Shown here one piece after another: positions 31,779 through 40,761 of a DNA stretch of 43,672 nt. Every line of letters begins with the position of its first letter. The stretch's first letter is position 1. Below the pieces are notes generated by a model, which ran no database searches, was not told the DNA's origin, and saw only the letters and a list, made by a program, of their open reading frames with translations. This stretch comes from Chloroflexia bacterium (lineage in GTDB: Bacteria > Chloroflexota > Chloroflexia > DTKN01). The translations under genes and the position numbers were made by a program. The stretch spans positions 1 to 43,672 of the forward strand of contig JAFGKG010000003.1 of the NCBI GenBank assembly GCA_016928715.1, given 5' to 3'.

Positions 31779-34718
31779 ATGAAACGGATCCGACAACTCT
31801 TGAGCGGCAAGGCCGGCTGGGTCCTGCGCATCGTGATCACGATCGGGCTGTTCGCCCTCCTCTTTGTACTGATCGACATGCGCGAGATGGTCGACTATTT
31901 GCGGCAGGTCCTGATCGGCTGGCTGCTCGTGGCCACCCTGGTCAAGCTGGTCGGCATCGGGGCCGCCATCGTGCGCTGGGACCTGCTGCTGCGGGCGCAG
32001 GGCATCCGCGTGCCCTTTCCCCACCTGATGGGTTCGTTCATGGTGGGGCGATTCATCGGCATGTTCCTGCCCAGCACGATCGGCCTGGACACCTACCGTG
32101 CCTACGACATTGCCCAGCACGCCAAGGACGCCATCGGCTCGGTGGCCGTCATCCTGGTGGAAAAGGTGACCGGCTTTTTCACCCTCTCCCTTTTGGTACT
32201 GGTCACCCTGCCGGCCGGCCGACGCTTTGTCCCAGACATCGTGCTCATTATCGTCGGGGCCGCCTTTTGCGCTCCGGTGGTGCTGGCCTTCCTGCTGCTG
32301 CTGCGGCCCAAACTGTTCGAACGGGTACTCAGGTGGGACTTGCCCTTCAAGAACCGCGTCGAGGGCAAGCTGCGCGAGGCCATCGCCGCCATCAGCGCCT
32401 ACAAGGACCAGCAGGGCTACCTCTGGCTGGCCGTGGCCCTGGGCCTGGTCGTACACGGCGCCACCGCCTGGATGTATTACTTTAGCGCCCGTGCCGTGCA
32501 GGTAGAGGCCTCCATGGCCGACATGCTCTTTGTGGGGCCGCTGATCATCGTGGCCACGGTAATCGGCCCGGTCATTGCCGGGCTGGGCGCCCGCGAGGGC
32601 ACCGCTGTGGGGCTCTTGACCCAGGTCGGCGTGCCCGAAACCGCCGCCGCCCTGGTCGGCCACCTGGGCTTTTGGACGGCCGAGGCCGTCCCCGCCCTGA
32701 TCGGCGGGCTGGTCCTAGCCCTGCGCCCAGATTCATACCGGCCGGCCATCGAGCACGCCCGCCGGCCCAGCGCAGCCCCCGGTGCCGAAACCCCCGCCGC
32801 CCCGCGCGAACCCGGCCCCCAACCCAGTCTCTGGTCGGACGGGCTGCTGCCGGGACTGGGCGCCGGCGCCCTGGCCGGACTGCTGGTCGGCCTGATCGAG
32901 ATCGCCGTGCTGGCCCTGAGCATGGGCAGCAGCAGCGACCTGCGCGCCCTGCCCTACGCCGCCATCCTCTACGGCCTCATCGGCCTACTGGGAGGGGCCG
33001 GCCTGGGGCTGATCTTTTACCTGATCGCCCGTCGAGCCCGTCCCAAAAGGCCCGCCGCCATCCTCTCGCGCTGGAGCTTTGGCCTCGTCTTTGTGGGGCT
33101 GGCCGCCCTGGTGGCGCGCTACCGCATCATCCGCGACGTCTTTCAGGAGCACCTGCGCACCTTTTCGGCCGTCGGCCTGCTGGTGCACGCCGGCCTGGGG
33201 CTGGCCGCCCTGGTCCTGCTGGCCCTGCTGCTCTGGGCACTGCGGCGCCTCCAGCGCGGCCGGGCCGGCGGCTGGCTGGTCCACTGGGGCAACCCCATCC
33301 TGGCCCTGGTCCTGCTGGCCGGCGCCCTGCTCGTCGCACTGCTGCTGCGCCCGGCCGGTGCGCCCCCGTCCACCGGCATCATTCCCACCAGCCTGCAGGA
33401 CAAGCCCAACGTCATCCTCATCGGCGTGGACACCCTCCGCGCCGACCGCCTGGCCTGCTACGGCTACAACGAACCCAACAGCCCGCACATGGACACCCTG
33501 GCCGCCGACGGCGTTCTCTACCAGAACATGCTCGCCCAGTCCTCCTGGACCAAGCCCTCCTTTGCGACCATATTCACCTCGCTCTACCCCAGCAGCCACA
33601 CCGCCATCTACAAGAGCTCGCGGCTGCCGCAGGGCGCCCTGACGCTGGCCGAGGTGCTGCACATGGCCGGCTATAGGACCGGCGGACTGGCCAACAACAT
33701 CAACGTCGCCCCCAGCTTTGGCTTTGACCAGGGCTTTGACGAGTACAACTTTTTGGAACCGGGCTACCCCCTGGGGGCCGATGCCTCCTCCTCGCAGTTG
33801 GCCTTTTACCAGCTCCTGCGGCGGGCCTACTTCCGCTTTGCTGGGGAGCGGGTAGTGGTGGAACACTTTTACCAGGACGCCCAGACCATGACGGACCAGG
33901 CCCTGCAGTGGCTGGAAGGCCACCAGGACGAACGTTTCTACCTCTTTTTGCACTATATGGACCCGCACGACCCCTACATGGAGCATCCCTACAGCGGGCT
34001 GGGCTACGCCCGGGCCGAGAACCAGGACCCCGACCCCGCCATGGCCGAGACCTTTAGCCAGCTTTACGATGGCGAGATCCGCTACCTGGACGGGCACCTG
34101 GGCCGCCTCTTTGACTGGCTGCGACAGGCCGGCCTGTACGAGAACACCCTGATCATCCTGACCGGCGACCACGGCGAGGAATTCCAGGAGCACGGCGGCT
34201 GGTGGCACGGCCTGACCCTCTATGGAGAGCAGGTCGAGGTCCCCCTCATCGTCAAGTACCCCGGGGGCGCCCGCGCCGGCACGCTGGAGGGCGAATTTGC
34301 CCGCAGCCTGGACATCGCCCCCACCGTGCTGGACGTGCTGGGCCTGCCCCTGCCCGAGAGCTGGCAGGGCCGCAGCCTCTGGAGCGAGACCGAGGCCCCG
34401 ACCTACGTCTTTGCCGAGGAGGATCACGAGGGCAACATTATCCACATGGTACAGCAGGGTGAACACAAGTGGATCCGGGCCAACGAGGGCAACCCCCGCG
34501 GACTGCCCACCCAGGAACTCTTTGACCTGGCCGCCGACCCCCACGAGCAGCACAACCTGGTGGCGACCGAGTCGCAGGCCGAGCAGACCGAGCTGGACGA
34601 CACCATGAACACACTCTTGGAAAGTGCTATCGTCAAAGCGGCGGCCAACCGCGTCGCCGCCGAGGCCGGCGAACTCGACGCCGCCACCGAGGAACAACTG
34701 CGCAACCTGGGGTACTAG
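31779..34718 (+). CDS. Fusion of LPG-synthase-like/UPF0104 membrane domain and sulfatase-type hydrolase
   Basis: The 979-aa protein joins two modules. Residues 1-325 are a multi-helix UPF0104 / LPG_synthase_TM region (GRFIGMFLPSTIGLDTYRAY, and PVIAGLGAREGTAVGLLTQV). A second helical block covers about 360-530. From about 544 an alkaline-phosphatase-superfamily sulfatase follows (NVILIGVDTLRADRLACYGY, HYMDPHDPYMEHP, LTGDHGEEFQEHG). The nucleophile region reads SSWTKPSFATIFTSLYPS and lacks the Cys/Ser-x-Pro-Ser-Arg formylglycine signature, so a phosphotransferase or phosphodiesterase is as likely as a sulfatase. ATG 31779 with GAGGAG was chosen over ATG 31755. The catalytic domain should lie outside the membrane. 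Confidence 0.85.
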   Translation: MKRIRQLLSGKAGWVLRIVITIGLFALLFVLIDMREMVDYLRQVLIGWLLVATLVKLVGIGAAIVRWDLLLRAQGIRVPFPHLMGSFMVGRFIGMFLPSTIGLDTYRAYDIAQHAKDAIGSVAVILVEKVTGFFTLSLLVLVTLPAGRRFVPDIVLIIVGAAFCAPVVLAFLLLLRPKLFERVLRWDLPFKNRVEGKLREAIAAISAYKDQQGYLWLAVALGLVVHGATAWMYYFSARAVQVEASMADMLFVGPLIIVATVIGPVIAGLGAREGTAVGLLTQVGVPETAAALVGHLGFWTAEAVPALIGGLVLALRPDSYRPAIEHARRPSAAPGAETPAAPREPGPQPSLWSDGLLPGLGAGALAGLLVGLIEIAVLALSMGSSSDLRALPYAAILYGLIGLLGGAGLGLIFYLIARRARPKRPAAILSRWSFGLVFVGLAALVARYRIIRDVFQEHLRTFSAVGLLVHAGLGLAALVLLALLLWALRRLQRGRAGGWLVHWGNPILALVLLAGALLVALLLRPAGAPPSTGIIPTSLQDKPNVILIGVDTLRADRLACYGYNEPNSPHMDTLAADGVLYQNMLAQSSWTKPSFATIFTSLYPSSHTAIYKSSRLPQGALTLAEVLHMAGYRTGGLANNINVAPSFGFDQGFDEYNFLEPGYPLGADASSSQLAFYQLLRRAYFRFAGERVVVEHFYQDAQTMTDQALQWLEGHQDERFYLFLHYMDPHDPYMEHPYSGLGYARAENQDPDPAMAETFSQLYDGEIRYLDGHLGRLFDWLRQAGLYENTLIILTGDHGEEFQEHGGWWHGLTLYGEQVEVPLIVKYPGGARAGTLEGEFARSLDIAPTVLDVLGLPLPESWQGRSLWSETEAPTYVFAEEDHEGNIIHMVQQGEHKWIRANEGNPRGLPTQELFDLAADPHEQHNLVATESQAEQTELDDTMNTLLESAIVKAAANRVAAEAGELDAATEEQLRNLGY

Positions 34719-34807
34719 GTTTCCAAAAGCGCGCCCAACCCGCACCCGATTCCCGTCCAGCAAAAACCGTCCCCGTCCGCTATCATGAGAGCAAGCAGTG
34801 GGGCCGG

Positions 34808-34837
34808 TTTCACTTTCCCCATGATCTGTGCTACAAT
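34808..34837 (+). promoter_or_regulatory. Probable promoter for the kinase-WD40 remnant and downstream genes
   Basis: TTTCAC (34808-34813), 18 nt, TACAAT (34832-34837). Its -10 context TGTGCTACAATATGGCC is nearly identical to that at 31637-31653, so part of the upstream region may be duplicated. Confidence 0.5.
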
Positions 34838-34927
34838 ATGGCCAGCCAGGGACAAATCCCAAAGGTAGGGGCCACAGCGAAAAGCCAAAACTGCACCGCT
34901 CGCCCTGTAGCAAAAGAAGGAGGATCC

Positions 34928-35077
34928 ATGGAGCGAGTCGGCAGGACTTTGGGCAAATACCAGCGCTGGGAGGTCCTGGGCCAGGGCGCACTGGGCCTCG
35001 TATTTTACCCCCAGGGTAAATTATTGGCCTCGGCCTCCTGGGACGGCACCATTCGGCTTTGGGGGATTGCAGCCTAG
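34928..35077 (+). pseudogene. Deletion remnant of a serine/threonine kinase-WD40 protein
   Basis: The 49-residue frame has a strong ribosome-binding site (AAGGAGGATCC) before ATG 34928. Its first half, LGKYQRWEVLGQGALGLVF, matches the start of a bacterial Ser/Thr kinase with its glycine-rich loop. Its second half, GKLLASASWDGTIRLWG, is the end of a WD40 repeat. Kinase-WD40 proteins are normally several hundred residues or longer, so an in-frame internal deletion is inferred, joining at LVF, a sequence found in both domain types. It cannot be a kinase: the lysine, HRD and DFG regions are absent. It may still be translated. Confidence 0.7.
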
Positions 35078-35092
35078 TACGCGGAGTAAGCC

Positions 35093-36766
35093 ATGTCACA
35101 GCAATGTTGGATCATTGGGCTGGACGGCGCGACCCTGGACCTAGTCCTGCCCTGGGCCCAGGCGGGGGAACTGCCGCACCTGGCCGGGCTGCTTCGTGAG
35201 GGCGCCTGGGGCGAGCTGACCTCGACCATACCCCCGGTCAGCTTTCCGGCCTGGAGCACCCTGATGACGGGCTGCAACCCGGGCCGGCACGGCATATTCG
35301 ACTTTACGCAGCGCCGACCCGGCCGCTACGAGATCGACTTTATCAACGCCACCTACCGCCGCGTGCCCACCATGTGGCGGCGGGCCAGCCAGGCCGGGCG
35401 GCGGGTGGGCGTCATGGGCTTTCCCTGCACCTATCCCCCCGAAGCCGTCAACGGATTCATGATCAGCGGCTTTGATGCACCGGTGGCCACGGGCATCGAC
35501 CGGAGCTTTGTGCATCCACCGGAATTATATGCGCAGATCAGCCCCTATCCCCTCAGCGGTATCCAGGAGGTCAACATCGGGCCCGGCTGGCACCAACAAG
35601 CCCTGCAGCAACTGCTCTGGTCCACAGAGCGCCGCACGGAGGTGGCCCTACAACTGCTGCAGCAGGAGACATGGGATCTCTTTGCCCTGCACTATGGCGC
35701 CTCGGACACGGTCGCCCACCACTTTTGGGCCTTTCACGACCCCGGGTCGCCCCGCCACGACCCGGCAGTGGCCAAAGGGTTGGGGCAAGCCATCCTACAG
35801 ATCTACCGCGCCCTGGACCGCGCCCTGGGCCGGCTGCTGGAGGCGCGGCCCCGAGACACCGTGCTGGCGGTCGTCTCGGACCACGGATCGGGCGGCAGCG
35901 GGGCCTGGATCGTCCACCTCAACCGCTGGCTGGCCCAACAGGGCTGGCTGCGCTTTGGCTCGGGCGGGCCTGTGCACCGCCTGGCGGGCGAACTGCGCCG
36001 CCTGGGGCTGCGGCTGCCCGCGAGTTGGCAGGAATGGGCCTTTCGCGGCCCCCTGAAGCGCTGGGTCCACCGCCTGGAATCGCAGAACCGCCTGGGCGGG
36101 ATCGACTGGCCGCGGACGGCGGCCTTTTCCGAAGAGGTCAACACCATGCCGGGGATATGGCTGAACCTGCGGGGGCGGGAGCCAACCGGCACCGTCGCCC
36201 CGGGAGCGTACGAGGATATACGTCAAGAGATCGGCGCGGCGCTGGAGCACTGGCGCCACCCCGAAACGGGGGCACCCCTGGTGCGGCGGGTCTGGAAGCG
36301 GGAGGAACTCTACGAGGGGCCCTGGGTCGATCTGGCCCCGGACATTGTCCTGGAACCGGCCCTGGACCGCGGCTACAGCCTGACCTTTCTCTCCAGCGGC
36401 GGAGGAGAGGGGCCGGCCCTGCGCCGTCTCGGCCCGGAGGAGTATTGGGGGGCCAAAGGCGGCAGCATGAACGGCAGCCACCGCCGGCAGGGGATGCTGA
36501 TCTTGGCCGGGCCGGGCGTACGCCGGGGCCAACAGTTAGCCGCCGCATCTTTGGAGGACATTGCCCCGACGGTGCTGGCGGTCATGGGTCTGGCCTGTGC
36601 AGAGCCGCTGGATGGGAACGTGTTGAGCGCAGCCTTTGAGCCGGGCGCGCTGCCCAAGCAGGAGCCCCTGGAGCGGGATCGCGAGACAGCGGAACCGCAG
36701 CCCTACACGGCCGAGGAGTCCTCGGCCACACTGGAGCGGCTGCGCGGACTGGGTTACCGGGAATAG
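35093..36766 (+). CDS. Alkaline-phosphatase-superfamily phosphodiesterase / nucleotide pyrophosphatase-like protein
   Basis: The 557-aa protein is a probable metal-dependent phosphohydrolase. It opens WIIGLDGATLDLVLPWAQ with the first metal Asp, then has the nucleophile region PPVSFPAWSTLMTG, the family block NPGRHGIFDF, AVVSDHGSGGSGAWIV with the second metal site, and NGSHRRQGMLILAGPGV with another His. No signal peptide is seen, unlike many relatives. GGAG precedes ATG 35093. It lies 15 nt after the kinase-WD40 remnant and 3 nt before the GT4 gene, so it probably modifies an envelope glycan or lipid. Confidence 0.88.
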   Translation: MSQQCWIIGLDGATLDLVLPWAQAGELPHLAGLLREGAWGELTSTIPPVSFPAWSTLMTGCNPGRHGIFDFTQRRPGRYEIDFINATYRRVPTMWRRASQAGRRVGVMGFPCTYPPEAVNGFMISGFDAPVATGIDRSFVHPPELYAQISPYPLSGIQEVNIGPGWHQQALQQLLWSTERRTEVALQLLQQETWDLFALHYGASDTVAHHFWAFHDPGSPRHDPAVAKGLGQAILQIYRALDRALGRLLEARPRDTVLAVVSDHGSGGSGAWIVHLNRWLAQQGWLRFGSGGPVHRLAGELRRLGLRLPASWQEWAFRGPLKRWVHRLESQNRLGGIDWPRTAAFSEEVNTMPGIWLNLRGREPTGTVAPGAYEDIRQEIGAALEHWRHPETGAPLVRRVWKREELYEGPWVDLAPDIVLEPALDRGYSLTFLSSGGGEGPALRRLGPEEYWGAKGGSMNGSHRRQGMLILAGPGVRRGQQLAAASLEDIAPTVLAVMGLACAEPLDGNVLSAAFEPGALPKQEPLERDRETAEPQPYTAEESSATLERLRGLGYRE

Positions 36767-36769
36767 CCA

Positions 36770-37939
36770 ATGAGAACTTGGCGTGTCCTGATGATTGCGG
36801 CCAGCCCCTTTCCCCTGCCCCAGGGATCGCAGGTGCTCATTGCCGGCCTGGCGGAGAGCCTGCAGCAGCGCGGCCATCACCTGCGCATCGTGGCCTATCC
36901 ACAGGGAGCAGCAGAGCCCAGGACGCAGGTACCCGTGCACCGCGTGGCCGGGGTGCCCTTTTACCGACAGCTGGACCCGGGGCCGGCCATTGGCAAACCC
37001 CTGCAGGACCTTGCCCTGGCCCGGGGCGTCCTGGAGCAAGTGCAGAGGGAGCGTCCGCATCTATTGCACGCCCACAATATCGAGGGCCTGCTGGTCGGAC
37101 TCTGGGTGCGCCGACACACAGGATTGCCGCTAGTCTATCACGTGCACAACCTGATGCAGCCCGAATTGCCCACCTATTTTCGCCTGCCGCCCCTGCGCGC
37201 GGCCGGCCGGATGTTGGGATACTGGGTCGATCGAGACCTACCCCGCCGGGCGCAGGCCTGCATCGTCCTAAACGCCCAGACCGCTCCCCATCTGCAGCGA
37301 CTGGGCGTGGACCCCGAGCGCATCCACCACATCCCTCCGGGAGTATCCCTGGAACAAGTCCCGCCTTTGGAAAGGGAGCGAATTCGCCGGCAACTGCCTC
37401 CGGGTCCACTGGTGCTCTATTCAGGCAACCTGGATCGCTACCAGGATCTGCCCACGCTCATCCCGGCCTTCCAGCAGGTGCGGCAAAGACTGCCCCAAGC
37501 CCGCCTCATCCTGGCCACCCACCGGGAAATCGACCGAGGGCGGGCCCGCACCCTGCACCACGCCCTGGGGGACGGCGTCCAACTTTTGAGCATCGCCCGG
37601 TGGTCTGACATGCAGGCCCTGATCGCCGCCTGTGACGTCGCGGTCTCACCCCGGCAGGTCTGCTGGGGATTTCCCATCAAGCTGCTGAACTATATGGCCG
37701 CCGGCCGGCCCATCGTGGCCGCAGCCGGGTCGGCCCAGGGACTGCGCCACATGGAGACGGGCTGGATCGTGTCCAACGGCGAGGTCGAGGCCTTTGCCCA
37801 GGCCATCCTGACTTTGCTGCGCGACCGGTCGTTATCTCGGCGGATGGGCCAAGCCGCCCGGAAAGAGGTGAAGGAACGCCATAACTGGAGCGACTGTGCC
37901 AAAGCGACAGAGGCCGTCTACGCCGAGCTATTGGCCTAG
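36770..37939 (+). CDS. Family 4 glycosyltransferase (GT-B fold)
   Basis: The 389-aa cytoplasmic protein is a retaining GT4 enzyme. The N-terminal acceptor domain opens RVLMIAASPFPLPQGSQVLI and contains LLHAHNIEGLLVG and LVYHVHNLMQPEL. The C-terminal donor domain has VLYSGNLDRYQDLPTLIPAF, LLSIARWSDMQALIAACDVA and INLY-like KLLNYMAAGRPIVAAAGS with the nucleotide-binding E/S region degenerate. It follows the phosphodiesterase by 3 nt and is probably coupled to it. Donor sugar and acceptor are unknown. Confidence 0.88.
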   Translation: MRTWRVLMIAASPFPLPQGSQVLIAGLAESLQQRGHHLRIVAYPQGAAEPRTQVPVHRVAGVPFYRQLDPGPAIGKPLQDLALARGVLEQVQRERPHLLHAHNIEGLLVGLWVRRHTGLPLVYHVHNLMQPELPTYFRLPPLRAAGRMLGYWVDRDLPRRAQACIVLNAQTAPHLQRLGVDPERIHHIPPGVSLEQVPPLERERIRRQLPPGPLVLYSGNLDRYQDLPTLIPAFQQVRQRLPQARLILATHREIDRGRARTLHHALGDGVQLLSIARWSDMQALIAACDVAVSPRQVCWGFPIKLLNYMAAGRPIVAAAGSAQGLRHMETGWIVSNGEVEAFAQAILTLLRDRSLSRRMGQAARKEVKERHNWSDCAKATEAVYAELLA

Positions 37940-37948
37940 CCGGGCCGA

Positions 37949-37978
37949 TTGGCCAAGAACGGCATTTGCCCTTATAAT
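37949..37978 (+). promoter_or_regulatory. Promoter for the secreted propeller gene
   Basis: TTGGCC (37949-37954), 18 nt, perfect TATAAT (37973-37978), 36 nt before ATG 38014. Confidence 0.65.
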
Positions 37979-38013
37979 AGGAAAAAAAAGATCGCCAGAC
38001 AAGGAGACTGTCC

Positions 38014-39501
38014 ATGTTCAGAAGAATCCTCCACACTAGCCTAGCCCTGAGTATACTGTGCATCCTCCTGGTCGGATTGGGACCGGCGCAGGCGCAGGGA
38101 GGCGCGGATTATTACCCACCCCACATTCTGGACCGCCCCCTGGGCATTGAACCCCTGCCCAATGGCAACGTCCTGATCACCGACGCTGGCGGGGCCTTTT
38201 ACACCCTCACCGACGACGCCCTGCTGGAGGTCAACCGGGAAGGGGAAATTATCTGGCAGTACGTCGGCGACATGCGCTTTCCACACAGCGCCGAGCGCCT
38301 GGACGACGGCAGCACGCTGGTCAGCGACACGGCCAACAACCGTATTTTCCAGCTAGACGCCGGGGGGCAGATCCTCTGGAGCTCTGACGACTGGGGCGAT
38401 GGCAGCGGCACCCTCAACGACGGATCCCACCTGCACTATCCCAACGACGTCGAACTATTGGAACCGGGGGTCCTGCTGGTCACCGACCGCAACAACGACC
38501 GCGTCATCGAGGTCACGACCGGGGGCGTCATCCTCTGGCAATACGGCGTCCTGGACCGGCCCCACAACGCCGACCGCCTGGCCAACGGCAACACGATCAT
38601 CTGCAACTCGGAGGCCGACTTGGTCATCGAGGTCAACCGTGCCGGCAAGGTCGTCTGGTCCTTTGGCGAGACCACCGCCCTCAACTGGCCGCGGGACGCC
38701 GACCGCCTGCCCGACGGCCACACCCTGGTCACGGACACCCGCAACGGGCGCGTCCTGGAGGTCACTCCCGAGGGCCAGGTAGTCTGGTCCTTCGGCGGCC
38801 TGGGCCTGCCCTACGAGGCGGACCGGCTGGCCAACGGCAACACCCTGATCGCCGACAACAATCACAAGCGGGTAATCGAGGTCAATCCGGCCGGCGAAAT
38901 TGTTTGGAGCTTTCACAATTTTGACGAGAGCTATCCCGACGAGCTGCAGAACGGCGATTTTGAGCAGGATACCGACGGCGACGGCCTGCCGGATGGCTGG
39001 TACCCGGCCGACATGAACGCCGAGGGGCCGGCGACCTTTCTCTGGGATGCCGGAATGGTCCAACATGGCCAATACAGCGCCGGCCTAGCCTACGAAGGAG
39101 AGGGACGTGCCTCCTGGGTCCAGGTAGTCGCTGTGGAACCAGAACAAATCTATCGTTTCTCCGGCTATTTGCGCTCGAATCTACTCCAGGGGGTAGGCGT
39201 CTACCAGCTCTGGTTTTTGGACGAGATGGGTGGACCCATCGGCGACCCCATCACCGTGGAGCCGATCCTGCAGGGCACGACAGAATGGCAGCAGGCCAAA
39301 ACCAAGGCGGTCGCCCCGGCCGAGGCTCGCGCCGTGCAAATCTGGTGCCACATCACCCTGGACCCGGCTGGCCAGGTCTGGTTTGACCAGGTACGCTGGC
39401 AGACTGGCGCTGGGGTAAGCCTGTTCATGGCCGGGGGCCTGGTGCTGGGAGTGTTATTGCTGGGGGGACTGCTGTTCTGGCTGGCCCGCAGGAGCAAATA
39501 G
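38014..39501 (+). CDS. Secreted beta-propeller protein with C-terminal membrane anchor
   Basis: The 495-aa protein has an N-terminal signal peptide ending near AQAQGG (residue 28-30). Five or more repeats of about 42-45 residues follow (about 35-305), each with a core like PHNADRLANGNTIICNS then VIEVNRAGKVVWSFG. This resembles NHL/PQQ or arylsulfotransferase-type propellers. A linker with DTDGDGLPDGWYP leads to a beta-sandwich of carbohydrate-binding type (about 330-465). A hydrophobic helix and the basic tail RRSK end it, so it is probably anchored outside the cell. AAGGAG precedes the ATG. Function is unknown. Confidence 0.8.
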   Translation: MFRRILHTSLALSILCILLVGLGPAQAQGGADYYPPHILDRPLGIEPLPNGNVLITDAGGAFYTLTDDALLEVNREGEIIWQYVGDMRFPHSAERLDDGSTLVSDTANNRIFQLDAGGQILWSSDDWGDGSGTLNDGSHLHYPNDVELLEPGVLLVTDRNNDRVIEVTTGGVILWQYGVLDRPHNADRLANGNTIICNSEADLVIEVNRAGKVVWSFGETTALNWPRDADRLPDGHTLVTDTRNGRVLEVTPEGQVVWSFGGLGLPYEADRLANGNTLIADNNHKRVIEVNPAGEIVWSFHNFDESYPDELQNGDFEQDTDGDGLPDGWYPADMNAEGPATFLWDAGMVQHGQYSAGLAYEGEGRASWVQVVAVEPEQIYRFSGYLRSNLLQGVGVYQLWFLDEMGGPIGDPITVEPILQGTTEWQQAKTKAVAPAEARAVQIWCHITLDPAGQVWFDQVRWQTGAGVSLFMAGGLVLGVLLLGGLLFWLARRSK

Positions 39502-39512
39502 AGCAAAACAAC

Positions 39513-39542
39513 GGTCGGGGTTGGACAAAGCCAACCCCGACC
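39513..39542. terminator. Bidirectional terminator hairpin between the propeller gene and rplL
   Basis: Arms GGTCGGGGTTGG (39513-39524) and CCAACCCCGACC (39531-39542) pair perfectly around ACAAAG. It separates two convergent transcription units. There is no strong T tract on the plus side, and the minus side has only TTTTG beyond the stem. Confidence 0.7.
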
Positions 39543-39610
39543 AGGATCACGCTAAAAGGGGGCGACCCACGCGTCACCCCTAAAGGGCGACCATGCGGTC
39601 CTGATCGCTG

Positions 39611-40003
39611 TTACTTGAGTTCGATCGTCGCCCCGGCCTCTTCCAGTTTTTTCTGGGCATTCTCGGCCTGCTCCTTGTCCACGTTCTCCAGGATTTCCTT
39701 GGGGGCGCCCTCGACCAACTCCTTGGCCTCACGCAGACCCAATCCGGGCACCAACTCGCGCACAACTTTGATCACCTGTATCTTTTTGGCTCCCGCATCC
39801 GTCAGCATGACCGTGAACTCGGTCTTTTCCTCAGCCTCTTCCTCCGCCGCGGCGGCTCCGGCCGCCGGGGCGGCCGCCACGGCCACAGGCGCCGCGGCAC
39901 TGATGCCCCAACGCGCTTCCATCTCCTTGACCAGGTCGGCAACCTCGAGCAGGGTCAAGCTCTCAATCTCGGTCAAAATCTTGTCCAGTTTCTCCGACGC
40001 CAT
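39611..40003 (-). CDS. rplL: 50S ribosomal protein L7/L12
   Basis: The 130-aa stalk protein recruits translation factors. It has the N-terminal dimerisation helix ([20 protein letters not shown]), an alanine-rich hinge ([21 protein letters not shown]), and the globular C-terminal domain [20 protein letters not shown] ending in ATIELK. AAGGAG precedes ATG 40003. It follows rplJ by 78 nt and ends the operon. Confidence 0.97.
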   Translation of the reverse strand: MASEKLDKILTEIESLTLLEVADLVKEMEARWGISAAAPVAVAAAPAAGAAAAEEEAEEKTEFTVMLTDAGAKKIQVIKVVRELVPGLGLREAKELVEGAPKEILENVDKEQAENAQKKLEEAGATIELK

Positions 40004-40081
40004 CTTTTTTTTCTCCTTTACCTGCCAAGTTGAACGGCAGTTCTCCAGCGGGGCCAGTGCCCCTTTAAGCTAATTCCAGTT

Positions 40082-40630
40082 CTATGCGGCCGAAGCAGTC
40101 TCGGCCTGAACGGCCGACTCGCCTGCCTCCGCACGGGTCTTGAGCACATAGATCAAATCCCGCAACACCGACGATAGACCCCCGACCAGATTGGCCAGCG
40201 GAGCCTGGATCGTTCCCATCACTTGAGCCAACAACACCGGCCGCGACGGCAGGGAGGCCAACGCTTTGATCTCATCCAGCGTCAAAACCCTGCCCTCCAT
40301 CCAGCCCCCCTTGACCTCGAGCAAGGATTGCCTCCGAGCATAATCGTCCAGGGCTTTGGCCACAGCGGCCGGATCCTCGTAGGCAAAGGCCACGGCTACC
40401 GGTCCTTCCAAACGATCTTCAAGGCCCTCAATGCCCGCTTGTCCCAACGCGAGGTGCAGCAGGGTGTTCTTGACAACCTGATAGCCACCCACCTGCTTTT
40501 GCAAGCTGCGCCGCAACTCGGTAATCTCGGCAACATTCAGCCCGCGATAATCGGTCAAGATGACCAACTTGCTACGACCAAGATCCTCCTGCAGTTGGGC
40601 CACAATCGCCCGCTTTTTTTCAGTCGGCAT
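40082..40630 (-). CDS. rplJ: 50S ribosomal protein L10
   Basis: The 182-aa protein forms the base of the L7/L12 stalk. It starts MPTEKKRAIVAQLQEDLGRS and contains VILTDYRGLNVAEITELRR and YQVVKNTLLHLAL, standard L10 blocks, with the C-terminal helix that binds L12 dimers. GAGGAGG lies upstream of ATG 40630. An L10-type leader and an attenuator precede it, so autoregulation by the L10-L12 complex is expected. Confidence 0.96.
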   Translation of the reverse strand: MPTEKKRAIVAQLQEDLGRSKLVILTDYRGLNVAEITELRRSLQKQVGGYQVVKNTLLHLALGQAGIEGLEDRLEGPVAVAFAYEDPAAVAKALDDYARRQSLLEVKGGWMEGRVLTLDEIKALASLPSRPVLLAQVMGTIQAPLANLVGGLSSVLRDLIYVLKTRAEAGESAVQAETASAA

Positions 40631-40659
40631 ACAATCCTCCTCTCATCAAAAACCCGAGC

Positions 40660-40687
40660 CCACCGCCGCAAGCGGCGGCGGATTCAC
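40660..40687. repeat. Palindrome with GATTCAC flank, copy 2
   Basis: CCGCCGC (40663-40669), AA, GCGGCGG (40672-40678) followed by CGGATTCACC. It shares core and flank with the element at 15938-15968. It lies between the L10 attenuator and the rplJ ribosome-binding site. Confidence 0.6.
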
Positions 40688-40696
40688 CGCCCTGAC

Positions 40697-40730
40697 GAAT
40701 AAAACTCCCGTGTCCCCAGACACAGGAGTT
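40697..40730 (-). terminator. Rho-independent terminator / attenuator before rplJ
   Basis: On the minus strand AACTCCTGTGTC and GACACGGGAGTT form a 12-bp stem (one G-T pair) around TGGG, followed directly by TTTTATT. It is the best terminator in the window and lies just downstream of the L10 leader, so it probably sets the rplJL to rplKA ratio. Confidence 0.85.
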
Positions 40731-40761
40731 CAACCAGGCCCGCACATAGACGGAAGGATAC

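Noticed and set aside
32985..35099. 704-codon minus-strand open frame opposite the sulfatase domain
   Set aside because: The plus strand encodes a well-supported enzyme. The minus frame is Gly/Gln/His-rich and has no recognisable domain.
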